The notes under the pieces were generated by a model. It was not told the DNA's origin, searched no databases, and worked only from the letters and a program-made list of their open reading frames with translations. Both the position numbers and the translations under genes were made by a program. Shown here piece after piece: positions 11,430-22,233 of a DNA stretch of 64,000 bases (the first letter of the stretch is position 1; every line of letters begins with the position of its first letter). The stretch is taken from NCBI GenBank assembly GCA_037176845.1, contig JAYKXP010000117.1, positions 1-64,000 of the forward strand, written 5' to 3'. Origin of the DNA: Paramarasmius palmivorus. Lineage: Eukaryota; Basidiomycota; Agaricomycetes; Agaricales; Marasmiaceae.

Positions 11430-13420
11430 ATGGGTTGTGACCGTCCAACAAGAAGGGCTCGCCGCTCGGAGCTATCGAATCAATTGTCCATATGTAAAGG
11501 AAATGAGTGAGACTCAGCTGGTCGTCAATTTTTCCCTAGGGTGTAACTCCGAGAGTTCCAGCAAGACTAGTCACTAGAGATTCGTGGTGTAGATTGCGCA
11601 TAATGGAGGACAAATGGAGGAGGAGGAATCTGGAAAGCCCTGTGCCCATGTGACTTACAATGACGTCGAAAGGTCCAGACTGCCCCATGCCGGCGGCTAT
11701 CATGATCCACGTTTCTTCCACAATTCGTCGAGGAGATGTCTTTTGACCCGTAGAGCGAGTGCAAAGCCACAAGACGGGAATCGTACCATGTACGCTGCGT
11801 GTTTTTACAAGTTTTTACTTACTGATAGACTGTAGATAGCCACAGTAGCCCCGGATGCTTCACCGGTGAGCGTCTCGCAATATGCACCGTCCAACAGGTT
11901 GGTTTAGACTCAATAAGAGACAATACGGCTGACATACAAAGATCAGGGCATTCTTTCCTACAGGAGGGACGGAACACAGTTCCGAAAGAGGGCTCCGTCC
12001 CATAGGCTGGTTTGAGCAAGGCACGGCTACCCAACAAAGATCAGTGCACACCGTCCAACAGGAAGGATGGAGGAGACACTCCTAGAAGAAGGTTCCATGA
12101 GGGTACGCGGTGTGAATCTTTTCCAAATTTTGTCTTTTTTTCTAATTATTAGGTTTCAGAGAATTCCGACTAGAAGCAGAGTCAAATCGAGCTATTGCAA
12201 GCCTGGCGAAGAACAGATCGTTCTCTTTCGCAGTAGGCGCACATGTATCCTTACACGCGTACCCCCAAGAGATCCGTTGGACGATACAGCGAGTCCCCGA
12301 ACAAGCATCCGACCCGGAAGCGTATTAACAAGAGGGATGGATCACTGAATCCAAGAAGCGGGTCTTCATGTATGTGATTCTTTCAACATTTTTGCGGACA
12401 AATGCTGCCGTCTAACAAGAGAGATGGATCAATGAACCCAACGAAAGACGACAGCCGGATGAGCCGTTTAAGAAGAGGCTGTCGCCGAGAATGAATGTGC
12501 CCATCTAACAAGAGGGGTGGATCCGTACAACCAACAAAAATACTACACCTCGAGGCATTGAACGCGCCGTCTAGGAAGAAGGCTGGGCCCGTGCATCCAA
12601 GAAGAGCGCTACATACGTTTTTCCGTTGAGGAATATAGGTACGTATCTGATTCGGCTGTCGCCGAGAATGAATGTGCCCATCTAACAAGAGGGGTGGATC
12701 AGTACTGTCAACAAAAACACTACACCTCGAGGCATTGAACGCGCCGTCTAGGAAGAAGGCTGGGTCCGTGCATCCAAGAAGAGCGCTACGTACGTTTTTC
12801 CATTGAGGAATATAGGTACGTATCTGATTCGGCTGTCGCCGAGAATGAATGTGCCCATCTAACAAGAGGGGTGGATCAGTACTTTCAACAATAACTATCA
12901 CATCTAGAGCCACTGAACGTGCCGTCTAAGAAGAAGGCTGAGCCAGTGCAGTCAAGAAAAGTGCTACATATGTTTTTCGTTTGTTTTCCGTTGAGGAATA
13001 TAGGTACGTGCCTGATTCCTAGTGTTTATTAGTACATTTCTAATGCTGCGGTCATAGCAGTCTTGAATTTTGCACTGAGGTAGCTAACAAGGACGTTCCT
13101 TCTGTTAGTCATTATTTTATATGTTCTTTTGTGACATATGTTTTCCGTTTTATAGCTAACAAACGATTACAACCCGCCCATTATTCGGTCATCATTTCGC
13201 ATGTTGCATAACTGGCCGTCAAAAGGCAGTCATATGCGAGTCCTTCCTGTTAGTCGGCTTGCGTCTAAGACTTTTGGTGTCTCGCAACCGACCGTCCAAA
13301 AAGAAAGTGACAGGCGGAGCTGAGTCCTTCCTGTTAGTCGGCTTGGCTGTAGAAGCCTCGCCCTGACTAAGAAAACGGCTCTCCACAAATCGTAGGCTTT
13401 CTAACAGGAAGGCTACATGG
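11430..13420. repeat. Cluster of a dispersed short motif (core GTCYAACARGARGG)
   Basis: About 15 to 18 variants of one 14-22 bp motif lie in 2 kb. Examples are CCGTCCAACAAGAAGGG at 11441, CCGTCCAACAGGAAGGATGG at 12051, TTAACAAGAGGGATGGATC at 12325, GTCTAACAAGAGAGATGG at 12410, and reverse-strand copies CCTTCCTGTTAGTC at about 13240 and 13326. Some stand alone; others are part of the 177-bp tandem repeat. The open frames on the minus strand here (with a recurring PPLLLDGHIHS-type phrase) are by-products of the repeat, not a gene. I see no other copies of the motif elsewhere in the window. Confidence 0.7.
12481..13020. repeat. 177-bp tandem repeat, about three copies
   Basis: Units start at 12481, 12658 and 12835, each beginning GTCGCCGAGAATGAATGTG. 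Units 1 and 2 differ at only a handful of positions over 177 bp; unit 3 is more diverged and carries a short insertion near its end. Each unit contains two copies of the dispersed core motif (an AACAAGAGGGGTGGATC form and a GTCTAGGAAGAAGGCTGGG form). Confidence 0.85.
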
Positions 13421-13594
13421 ATTCCTCCGGAACCACCGGATGCATCCTTCGTCATACCGCCTTTGAACTCGGAGCGAGGAAAAGTTCTGGGTTTGGCTCC
13501 GAGCGGATACGATTGCGAGCCGTGGAAAGGATGCTGGAGTATGTGCTTGACCTTGAAGTTTGAAGGTAGAATAGCGCCACTGGATGGAGATGAT

Positions 13595-14015
13595 TGTTGA
13601 GTGAAGTGATGAAGTTGATGAAACACTTCTTCAACACTAAGTCCAACAAAATATACAAAGTCTGCTTTGGCACTCTAATTATGCTTGCTCTACTGCATAT
13701 ACACTTGCATTCATGTTTATTTATCTTTTACTTTACTTATTGAACCTACCTATGGTGTATGGGCATGTAGGAGTATGTAAAACGCGTATTTTCGCATTAG
13801 TGGACGGTGTTTTCACGCCTCGAGCGATCTGCGTCACAATAGGTACAAACAAACAGTAATTACTTACATGTCACAGAGAGTTGACACTTGGAATACATTT
13901 TCAATTCAAAAGTTACTATTATCAACACTTTTGGGTGATCACAGTCAATTGCATTGAGTTCTAGTCATTGTTATTGATCAGTTTAACTGGTAATACTTTG
14001 ATATAGATTCTAACA
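13595..14015 (+). repeat. 5' LTR of the copia element
   Basis: Starts TGTTGAGTGAAG and ends GATTCTAACA, so it has TG...CA ends. It is the same length and, by eye, the same sequence as the copy at 18561-18981. Confidence 0.95.
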
Positions 14016-14030
14016 GGTTATGGGCCCCGG
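14016..14030 (+). other. Primer-binding site, likely half-tRNA-iMet type
   Basis: GGTTATGGGCCCC directly abuts the 5' LTR. It is complementary (one G-U type mismatch) to the anticodon stem-loop of initiator methionine tRNA, GGGCUCAUAACC, the internal tRNA site used by many Ty1/copia elements. The match to this species' tRNA is inferred from the general eukaryotic sequence. Confidence 0.6.
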
Positions 14031-14217
14031 CCTTTTAAACTGTGCATACAACTGTTGATTCATACAATTGAATTTGTTACTACTGCGGGTTTTTGCTATT
14101 TGACTTGTTACAAGTCAAGTGCTATTGTGCCAGTTCATTCATTGACTGGTTATATTGTTTATTGTGCATTCATCGCACTTGTGGGCTTATTCACCAACCA
14201 AAACATCGACATTTACA

Positions 14218-17200
14218 ATGTCAGAATCAACAAGTACACCAAGGATTACACCCTTGAACAACAACAACTATGCTGGCTGGAGAGGTGATACAACTGCATG
14301 GTTAATGCGTTGTAAACTGTGGGGATTGGTATCTGGTAGAGAAACAAAACCAGAAGACAAGGAGCTTGCAGAGAAGTGGGAGATAAGGAAGGAGCAAGCT
14401 GCTGGAGAGATCTACCTCTTAGTGGATCAAGACCAAAAAGTACACATCAGGGATATTCAGAATGACCCTGTAAAGATGTGGAAAGCACTGGAGGATGCTC
14501 ATGTCTCCAAGAAGCCTGGTGCTCGTTTCAATGCCTATGATGACCTCTTCTCAATCCAAAAGAAAGAGAATGAGTCACTGTTGGATCTGGGAGTCAGGAT
14601 TGAAAAGGCAATGTCCACTATTCGCAATCTCAGGCCATCAGACTTCACAATAGACCAGTTGGACAACGAACTACAAGCAATGGCACTTATACGTGCATTG
14701 CCAGCAGAATACTCCAATCTGTCATCCAACTTGTTGTTGAAGCCCAGCCTAGACAAAGCCACAATCCTAGAGGCATTCAGAGCAGATGAACAGAACAGAC
14801 AGCGCCAGGTGGAGCAGGTCAATAGAGCCAATGCAGTTATAAAGGCCCAGGGCAGCAGCAGGTTCAAGGGAAATGGGTTTGGTGGTTCAAGGGGAAATGG
14901 CAATGGGCCAAGGAAGAAACCGGGGGTCTGTCATCACTGTCAGGGAGAAGGGCATTGGAGATATGAATGTCCAGAGTTGAAGAAGCAGGGAGAGAACAAG
15001 GCAAACAAGGCAGAGGCAGAGACAAAAGTTGTTGAAAGTGCCGGCAGTGCAAGTGCTTTTACTGATTCTGAAATGGGTTCAATCTCTGATAATTACAAAT
15101 GGAATACAGACACAGGCGCCACTTCTCATATGACACCACATCGTAGCTGGATTCGCAACTACAAACCATATAGAGTTCCTATAAAATTGGCAGATGATAG
15201 AGTTATTTATTCAGAGGGCATGGGCACTGTTCTGTTTAGACCTATGATAGATGGTCACCAAAGTAGAGATATAGAATTCAGTAGAGTACTACATGTACCT
15301 GCACTCAAAAACAATTTGTTAGCTGTTCTTCATTTGACAAAGAAACACAACTTTCACATACATATTTGGCAAAGTACAATACAGTTTGATATAAATGGAC
15401 CAGTTCTTTTCACTGCACATATAAATGACAACAATGTTGGATATTTGAATGGTTCTACTGTAGATATAATGGAAAGTGCTTCTTTGGTATCAACTCTGCC
15501 TCTTGACCTTGAGCTGTGGCATAAGCGCTTCAGTCACTTGAACTATGGTGATATTTCAAAGCTGCTGAAGGAGAAGTTGGTTGAAGGCCTTAGACTAGAC
15601 TCTGATGCAAAGCCAGATCCTATATGTGAGCCATGCTTAGCTGGCAAAATGCGCGCAAATCCTTTTCCTTCATCAACATCTAGAGCTAAGCATGTGCTAG
15701 AGCTCATCCATTCTGATCTCCATTATGTTGGTGTCACATCTCCTAGTGGGAACAAATACTGGATCACATTCATTGATGACCATTCAAGGTTTAGAGCTGT
15801 TCTACCTTTGAAGAGAAAAAGTGATGCATTCCAAGCCTTTAAACGGTTCAAAGCATGGGCTGAGAACTTGTTGGAGTGTAAAATCAAGGTGTTCAGATGT
15901 GACAAGGGTGGTGAATATATGTCCAAAGAGTTTCTGGGATTTCTAGAGCAATGTGGAATTGAAACCCAATACACAGTCAGAAACCGCCCCCAACAGAATG
16001 GAGTTGCAGAGCGTGCAAATGGAATCATGGATGAAAGGATCACTGCAATGCTGAAAGAGTCTGGTCTTCCAAAGATGTTTTGGGCTGAATGCCTGGCTGC
16101 GCTTGTTCATGTGTGGAATCGTACCCCTACATCTGCTGTACCAAATGCAACTCCATATGAGCTGTGGTACAAGAAAAAGCCAAGAGTGGATCATCTGAGG
16201 GTGTGGGGATGTGTTGCCTATGTGCTGGTGCAAAAGGATAAAAGGGCACATCTGGGATCACACATGGAAAAGTGCATCTTCATTGGATATCCTGATGGTG
16301 TTAAAGGGTGGAAGTTCTGGAATCCAGAGACAAAGAAAGTGGTGATCAGTGAAAGGGCAGAGTTTGATGAACGCTACACATATAGAACAGCTGGGAAGTT
16401 GCCCTCAGTTCAAACTCATTCACATTCTACACCATCTTCTACATCACCATCTACATCAGTACCAGTCTTGTCAGACATGGATCAGAACGACAACTCAAGT
16501 GATGATGGAGATACTGTACCAGTTCTACCAGTACCACCTATTCAACCACTAGCAGAAGAACAGAACTTGGAAGATGCACCCCAGGAACACATCCCTAACC
16601 AGCAAAATGATGATAGAAGAGCTCAGGAGAATAGAGAGGAGGAGACTCACCAAGAAGGGAATCAGGAAGAGGAAGAGATCCACCTTGAGCCTCCAGCAGA
16701 TGAGAGACCAATTGCTGAAAGAAGAACACAGAGGAATAGACGACCTCCTGGAGAATGGTGGAAAGTTCATAGAGAGCCAAAGCAAGCCATTAGAGATGAT
16801 ACTACAGATGAAGAAGAAGAGGAGGATGACTTTGATGAAGAGGCTAACAATGCCCTGGCTGAAGCTGAGCCAACCACATATAAAGAGGCTGTTACAAGCC
16901 CACATGCTGAGAAATGGCATGATGCAATGTTGGAAGAAATGGCTGCTCATCTGTCAAACAACACATGGTCTCTAGTTGAACTTCCACAAGGAAAGAAAGC
17001 AATTGGCTCTAAATGGGTGTATAAGATAAAGCACAAAAAGGATGGATCTGTTGAACGCTTCAAAGCAAGGCTTGTAGCTAAAGGATTCAGCCAAAGACCT
17101 GGCTTTGACTATTCTGAGACCTTTGCCTCTACCATGCGACAGAACACACTCAGAATTGTGTTGGCCCTTGCTGCAATAGAAGACATGCACCTACGTTCAG

Positions 17201-18429
17201 TTGACATATCACATGCATTTATAAACAGTGATATAGACACAGAAATCTACATGAAGCAACCAGAGGGTTTCAAGCAAGGAGGTCCCAGAATAGTCTGCAG
17301 GCTGAACAAGTCCCTGTATGGGTTAAAGCAAGCACCACGTCTTTGGGGTGAGAAGCTGGGTAGTGTGCTCATTCGCGCTGGCTTCAAGAAGCTATGCTCT
17401 GACCCATCAGTATACATCTATGTAAGAGACGATGTGAAAGTTATTGTACCAGTGTTTGTGGATGATATCACATTTGCTTCCAAGTCAGAGGACATATTGG
17501 ATGGAATGGTGGCAGAGTTGGCTACTCATTTCAAGCTGCGAGACTTGGGGGCAACATCATACTTGCTAGGAATTGAAGTGACAAGAAACAGAGCAGAGCA
17601 TAGGCTGTATCTCAGCCAACGCCAATATGTGATCAACAAGCTAGAAGAGTTTGGCATGTCAGAATGCAAACCAGTCACTACACCAATAACCCCAAGTCTT
17701 GCACTTTCAAAAGCACAGAGTCCACAAACTGAGGAAGAAGCAAATGAGATGGCAGATATCCCTTACATCAGTGCTGTTGGCTCCCTACTATACCTTGCTA
17801 CCATGACACGGCCAGACATTGCATATGCTGCAGGAGTACTTGCACGATTCAACTCCAATCCTGGGATGGAACATTGGAAAGCAGTGAAGCATGTCTTTAG
17901 ATACTTGAAGGGCACAATGGATATGAAGCTGGAATATGGCCCTAATTCATCATACAATGATCTGTTTGTCACATACTGTGACTCAGACTTTGGTGGCAAC
18001 AAGGACAATGGGAGGTCAACCACTGGGTACTTTGTGAAACTAGGGTCAGCAGCAGTAAGCTGGAGCAGTAAACTACAACCAGTGGTCACGCTGTCATCTA
18101 CAGAGGCAGAATACATTGCAGCAGTTGCAGCTGGCAAAGAGATCAAAGCTATGCTGAACTTGCTTGAGGAAATGGGCTATCATGGACCTCAACCAGCCAA
18201 GTTGCTTCTAGACAATCAGTCAACAATTAAAGTAGCCAAGAATCCAGAGCATCATGGAAGGATGAAGCACTTGGACAGACACTATTTCTGGTTGAGGGAC
18301 AAAGTAGTTGAAGGAATGATAGTGCCAGAGTACCTGCCTACAGATGAAAATGCAGCTGACATGCTCACCAAGGCCTTAGCAAGACCAAAGGTGGAGGAAT
18401 TTAGGAAAGGAATGGGATTAGTGCTCTGA
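14218..18429 (+). CDS. Copia Gag-Pol polyprotein
   Basis: One 1,403-aa frame encodes all replication functions. In order: UBN2-type Gag (residues about 1-220), CCHC zinc knuckle CHHCQGEGHWRYEC (about 238), aspartic protease with DTGAT at 298, the GAG-pre-integrase segment (about 420-480), integrase with catalytic D500, D562 and E598 (35-residue spacing between the last two), reverse transcriptase with FVDD at about 1080-1083, and RNase H starting YCDSDFGG (about 1255). I start at the ATG at 14218 (MSESTSTPRITPLNNNNYAG); the frame is open upstream but has no earlier ATG. No stop or frameshift is present. The usual YVDD is FVDD here, a conservative change. Expression should come from the LTR promoter. 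Confidence 0.95.
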   Translation: MSESTSTPRITPLNNNNYAGWRGDTTAWLMRCKLWGLVSGRETKPEDKELAEKWEIRKEQAAGEIYLLVDQDQKVHIRDIQNDPVKMWKALEDAHVSKKPGARFNAYDDLFSIQKKENESLLDLGVRIEKAMSTIRNLRPSDFTIDQLDNELQAMALIRALPAEYSNLSSNLLLKPSLDKATILEAFRADEQNRQRQVEQVNRANAVIKAQGSSRFKGNGFGGSRGNGNGPRKKPGVCHHCQGEGHWRYECPELKKQGENKANKAEAETKVVESAGSASAFTDSEMGSISDNYKWNTDTGATSHMTPHRSWIRNYKPYRVPIKLADDRVIYSEGMGTVLFRPMIDGHQSRDIEFSRVLHVPALKNNLLAVLHLTKKHNFHIHIWQSTIQFDINGPVLFTAHINDNNVGYLNGSTVDIMESASLVSTLPLDLELWHKRFSHLNYGDISKLLKEKLVEGLRLDSDAKPDPICEPCLAGKMRANPFPSSTSRAKHVLELIHSDLHYVGVTSPSGNKYWITFIDDHSRFRAVLPLKRKSDAFQAFKRFKAWAENLLECKIKVFRCDKGGEYMSKEFLGFLEQCGIETQYTVRNRPQQNGVAERANGIMDERITAMLKESGLPKMFWAECLAALVHVWNRTPTSAVPNATPYELWYKKKPRVDHLRVWGCVAYVLVQKDKRAHLGSHMEKCIFIGYPDGVKGWKFWNPETKKVVISERAEFDERYTYRTAGKLPSVQTHSHSTPSSTSPSTSVPVLSDMDQNDNSSDDGDTVPVLPVPPIQPLAEEQNLEDAPQEHIPNQQNDDRRAQENREEETHQEGNQEEEEIHLEPPADERPIAERRTQRNRRPPGEWWKVHREPKQAIRDDTTDEEEEEDDFDEEANNALAEAEPTTYKEAVTSPHAEKWHDAMLEEMAAHLSNNTWSLVELPQGKKAIGSKWVYKIKHKKDGSVERFKARLVAKGFSQRPGFDYSETFASTMRQNTLRIVLALAAIEDMHLRSVDISHAFINSDIDTEIYMKQPEGFKQGGPRIVCRLNKSLYGLKQAPRLWGEKLGSVLIRAGFKKLCSDPSVYIYVRDDVKVIVPVFVDDITFASKSEDILDGMVAELATHFKLRDLGATSYLLGIEVTRNRAEHRLYLSQRQYVINKLEEFGMSECKPVTTPITPSLALSKAQSPQTEEEANEMADIPYISAVGSLLYLATMTRPDIAYAAGVLARFNSNPGMEHWKAVKHVFRYLKGTMDMKLEYGPNSSYNDLFVTYCDSDFGGNKDNGRSTTGYFVKLGSAAVSWSSKLQPVVTLSSTEAEYIAAVAAGKEIKAMLNLLEEMGYHGPQPAKLLLDNQSTIKVAKNPEHHGRMKHLDRHYFWLRDKVVEGMIVPEYLPTDENAADMLTKALARPKVEEFRKGMGLVL

Positions 18430-18560
18430 CAGACCTAGAGGGGAGGAAGGATGAAAGAGATTGAGGAAGTGTGTCATCAGGGGGCTGTGATGGACAGAAG
18501 AGAGGAGGAGATGATGATGATACACTTCCATGATTGAAGAAGTGTGTCATCAGGGGGCTG

Positions 18561-18981
18561 TGTTGAGTGAAGTGATGAAGTTGATGAAACACTTCTTCAA
18601 CACTAAGTCCAACAAAATATACAAAGTCTGCTTTGGCACTCTAATTATGCTTGCTCTACTGCATATACACTTGCATTCATGTTTATTTATCTTTTACTTT
18701 ACTTATTGAACCTACCTATGGTGTATGGGCATGTAGGAGTATGTAAAACGCGTATTTTCGCATTAGTGGACGGTGTTTTCACGCCTCGAGCGATCTGCGT
18801 CACAATAGGTACAAACAAACAGTAATTACTTACATGTCACAGAGAGTTGACACTTGGAATACATTTTCAATTCAAAAGTTACTATTATCAACACTTTTGG
18901 GTGATCACAGTCAATTGCATTGAGTTCTAGTCATTGTTATTGATCAGTTTAACTGGTAATACTTTGATATAGATTCTAACA
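18561..18981 (+). repeat. 3' LTR of the copia element
   Basis: 421 bp, matching the 5' LTR. It is preceded by the purine-rich tract CAGGGGGCTG (18551-18560), a likely polypurine tract; a second CATCAGGGGGCTGTG copy lies about 70 bp upstream in a short direct repeat (about 18470 and 18545). Confidence 0.95.
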
Positions 18982-18986
18982 ATGAT

Positions 18987-19532
18987 GACGCTAGGACTCT
19001 AAGCGTACGGGATATAGAGAAGAGTGTGGTAGTTGAGCACGGGGAATGGATAGGAACAGTTGAGTCGGGGATGCAGAGTGGTTGAATGCGAGTGTGGAAG
19101 GCAGAGTAATCGATAGATTCTGTAGGCCAGTCTTGAAAAGATATCCATGTCGATAAAACATGGCATTGGCAAGTCAAAAGTAGGGGCACGACGGAAGGCT
19201 TTGAGTATCGGCGCATTTTTCGTTGGAAAATATACTTTCCACAGGAAAACGTACTTTAGGTGCCTGGTTTTACCCGAAATCTTACTCCAGCATGTCACCA
19301 GCGTACTTCAACATGTCTACATTGTACTGAAAATAGATTACTCTACCCGTGATCCGGACTATCCTGGTCTGAACAACTAATCTCCATATCTTTGACTCGT
19401 TGAACGACTGCATGTTAGTGCCTGGGGGTTAGTTGTGAAGGTTGTACTTTCCGCGTTCTTTATCGGTGACCTTGCCCTTTTTACACCTTTGTTGTGATCT
19501 CCTTGATTTCCGTGGTTACACGCATTACGTAG
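18987..19532. other. Intergenic, nothing recognised
   Basis: Sequence between the copia element and the truncated integrase-like gene; only short incidental frames. Confidence 0.4.
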
Positions 19533-20203
19533 TCACACGGTTGCTTCCTCTGTAATGTCACTGGGAAGGCCAGCAGGTATTGGTATGTCCGGATCAAGGA
19601 TTTCATCGGCCTCGTCTCCATCACTGTCACTAGAAGATTGACGCCCAGGGAAGGGATCGTGTCCTGGCGCAGCAATACCGGAATCTATTAAGGCCTGTCT
19701 CACCGTGGTGCGCCCTATGCCCAAAAAACGACTGATACCCGACGTGGTTCTGTGAGACCAAGCCCATCGAAGAAAATCCAGGTTGATGAGTGTTCTGGGT
19801 CGACCACGTCGGCCAGTATGAATGTGCTGAACTACTGGAGGTGCACCATGTTGAGTAGAGGCAACAGCCTGGTCGTGGAGCGTTCGTAAATCTATAAGCA
19901 TCATCTGAAGATTGACACGGAGCTGTTCTAGCTCATTGGGATCCTCAAAGACCTGTGGAAACTTCAAAAAAAAGGGGGGGCATCTACTGTAAACGCTCAG
20001 AAAAAGCCAAATTGATCACATACCCGTTCTACCAGTCGACTAAATTCCTCCAACTCTTCACCCAGCTTCTCTAGACGAAACGAGTCAGTTTCCACGCGAG
20101 AAACTTGCTGTATTACTTCATGGAACTGGTGGTAGTAAAATCGGAATGCGCTGAGGAGGACTTGCCGGTCTCCTTCCTCATCGGCAGAAGTAGCGGGATT
20201 CAT
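19533..20203 (-). CDS. Truncated integrase-type element gene (helix-turn-helix N-terminal part)
   Basis: Exons 20203-20024 and 19952-19533 (71-bp intron, GTATGT...CCACAG) give about 199 aa. The N-terminus is an acidic helical segment; the middle reads GRRGRPRTLINLDFLRWAW then GISRFLGIGRTTVRQALIDSG, a GRPR hinge followed by a resolvase/transposase-like HTH. In Basidiomycota this arrangement normally precedes an integrase-core catalytic domain of an abundant transposon-derived family. Here the frame ends after an acidic Ser/Asp stretch and no DDE domain follows, so the gene is a 5' fragment or a short DNA-binding derivative. DNA binding is inferred from the HTH pattern. Confidence 0.5.
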
Positions 20204-20520
20204 TGGGCGATGAGGGAATTAAAGATGCCATGAAATAGACGACGAGCTATATCTCAGACGGTTATCACGCATGTGCGCACGTGCATTTTCAATTGGTTTC
20301 CTTTTCGCTTCACTCGCCCCGACCCATTTCTCGCTTGTTCAATATCAATTTGGCATATAAAGAAATGTCTTTGACGAAGAGACGGCCCAGCTCCCCATCT
20401 TTCCCTTCAACTTTCTGCCGCCTTTTCTTTCTTGCTATCGTTCTGGCTTGAGAGCAGACGTGAGTATTGGCGATTCATAATCTTCAAGGCCAGAAGCTTA
20501 CTGCACATTTTAGGAGCGAT

Positions 20521-22201
20521 ATGTCCTCCGACCGCGAGCGCATCTCGGTCCACTTGGCGGCATACACCTCCTCCTCTGACCTGATTTGTCAGGGTAGCCT
20601 TTTCCATCTCAATATTCCCAAACGATATGTGAATCAACTCCATGGTGGTTATTGCGCCCTGACTACCGCAAGGATTCTCCATATCGTCCAAAGTCTCCCG
20701 GATGATTCACATGATGAACAAACCTACCACTGCATTCCTCCACAGTTACTGTTCCTATTATCCGGCCAGACAAATCAAATGGTGCTTATATCGACTGCAA
20801 CGCTCCCCGAGTATGCATGCTCTAGTCTGCAAAAGCCGGTATCAAGCCTCACTGGGTATCGGGAGCTCGGGTACGCCCACACATTTACTGTCGGCGGTTT
20901 CGAACATCCACGGATCGACTCACTATCACCCATGGACAACGTAATACCTCTGGATATGGAGGACTCCATCACAACCAAATGGTTGTTGCACCCATCCCGC
21001 GCCATCTATGTGCCGGAGAGAAGCCTCACCCACTTCTTAATTCTTGTCATTGTCGACCCCCTGGACTACATGGGGAAACATGCCTTCCAGCCGGTAGTAG
21101 CAGCATGGCATGGTGACGCTGTGCAGGAGCCCAGTGCACCGATCGATTTCCTACCTTCCCCCACCAACTCCTTGAACGAAACTTCCCTGTCACCAGATGA
21201 AGACCGAACGGTCTTCACTCCTTCTTCAAATCTTTCTTGTAACCGCAATGGTCGCTCATCGGGGGAATCCTCCATTCTGGACCCATTTGAATCGCCATCG
21301 CTACTAACAACCGATCCTTCCCTATTGTCCCCTCTTTCTTGGCCACCTCCTCCAGATCTCCTCTACACCACAGTAACACCTTCATCCTCTGTGGCATCGT
21401 CTCACACCTCGTTCTACACCAACGCGGATGCATCGCAAGGACCTCCGATACCTCCACAAATGACGACGCAAACCTGGCTTGATAGCCACGGTAATCCCGT
21501 CGTTTGGTATGATTCTAGCACCGGTGTCATCGGAACGTCGTTTTATACGTGCAGGGAAGTCTTGGTGACGATTGTGGGTGAGGATCTCTACGTTGCTGCG
21601 CACTATGAAGCACACAGGAACATCAGTCCAGTGCATGAAATGGCCCTCAATCTCCACTGCACGTGGCTCCTCTTCGGTGAAGTCCTTCAATGGATCAATT
21701 GGCGGGCTCGTCCTCAACATACAGACCTCAATGGTGTCGCCACTGCCGGTATTCGCTTCACCACGACCGAAAGGTTTATGTCCCACAACGAGGTACTATC
21801 CGAAATGGGATGGTCGTTATCACGTATAAATTCCAAGTTGGTTCACTATCTTTGGGGCAAATACGTGGTGACGACCTATTCCTGGAGACCGGAATTCATA
21901 CCCGTCGAAACCATTGGTATGGGGCTTTTACTTGGTTTCTTAATCACCGTCTTTGCTAATACACCTTTCTACAGAAGAGGACCCTTCTACGGAAGAGGTC
22001 ATTCCTACTGAAGAGCAAAAGCTCTTCCACATATGGAAACGTATGGAAGAGCTTTGGGCTCCGCAATTTGGTTACATATACCATCTGGATTCGTCTCTGC
22101 TGGTAATAAATGCATTAGGAAAGCTCACACTAGATGACCTTGCGTTCATGAAAAGAGTGAGACATAGACTCTTTAGTATCTACCTCAAACCACGGGCCTA
22201 G
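20521..22201 (+). CDS. Unknown protein, two exons, about 540 aa
   Basis: Exons 20521-21916 and 21975-22201 join in frame through a 58-bp intron (GTATGG...CTACAG). I prefer the ATG at 20521 because a GTGAGT...TTTTAG intron (about 20460-20514) probably removes the upstream in-frame ATG at 20467. The N-terminal 210 residues and the C-terminal 220 residues look folded; between them is a Ser/Pro-rich linker (residues about 220-320). The C-terminal half has many Trp and Tyr (WLDSHGNPVVWYDSSTG, WLLFGEVLQWINW). No signal peptide or membrane segment remains once the intron is removed. I do not recognise the family and assign no function. Confidence 0.6.
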
Positions 22202-22233
22202 GTTGTTGGAGTGAGCTGTCCTACAAATACTAG

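Larger units (their letters stand above)
13595..18981 (+). mobile_element. Complete Ty1/copia LTR retrotransposon
   Basis: The 5,387-bp element is bounded by two 421-bp LTRs (13595-14015 and 18561-18981) that I read as identical, and flanked by the 5-bp target duplication ATGAT (13590-13594 and 18982-18986). The single polyprotein frame is uninterrupted. Identical LTRs plus an open frame mean a recent insertion of a probably competent copy. It landed at the edge of the short-motif repeat cluster, not in a recognisable gene. Confidence 0.95.

Noticed and set aside
12383..12913. 176-codon minus-strand frame with repeated PPLLLDGHIHSRRQ phrases
   Set aside because: It is the translation of the 177-bp tandem repeat (a multiple of three), not a gene.
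13219..13626. 135-codon minus-strand frame across the left copia LTR boundary
   Set aside because: Runs from repeat-field sequence into the LTR; created by the insertion.
16549..16975. Long frames on both strands within the copia polyprotein
   Set aside because: Shadows of the acidic, Glu-rich linker between integrase and reverse transcriptase.
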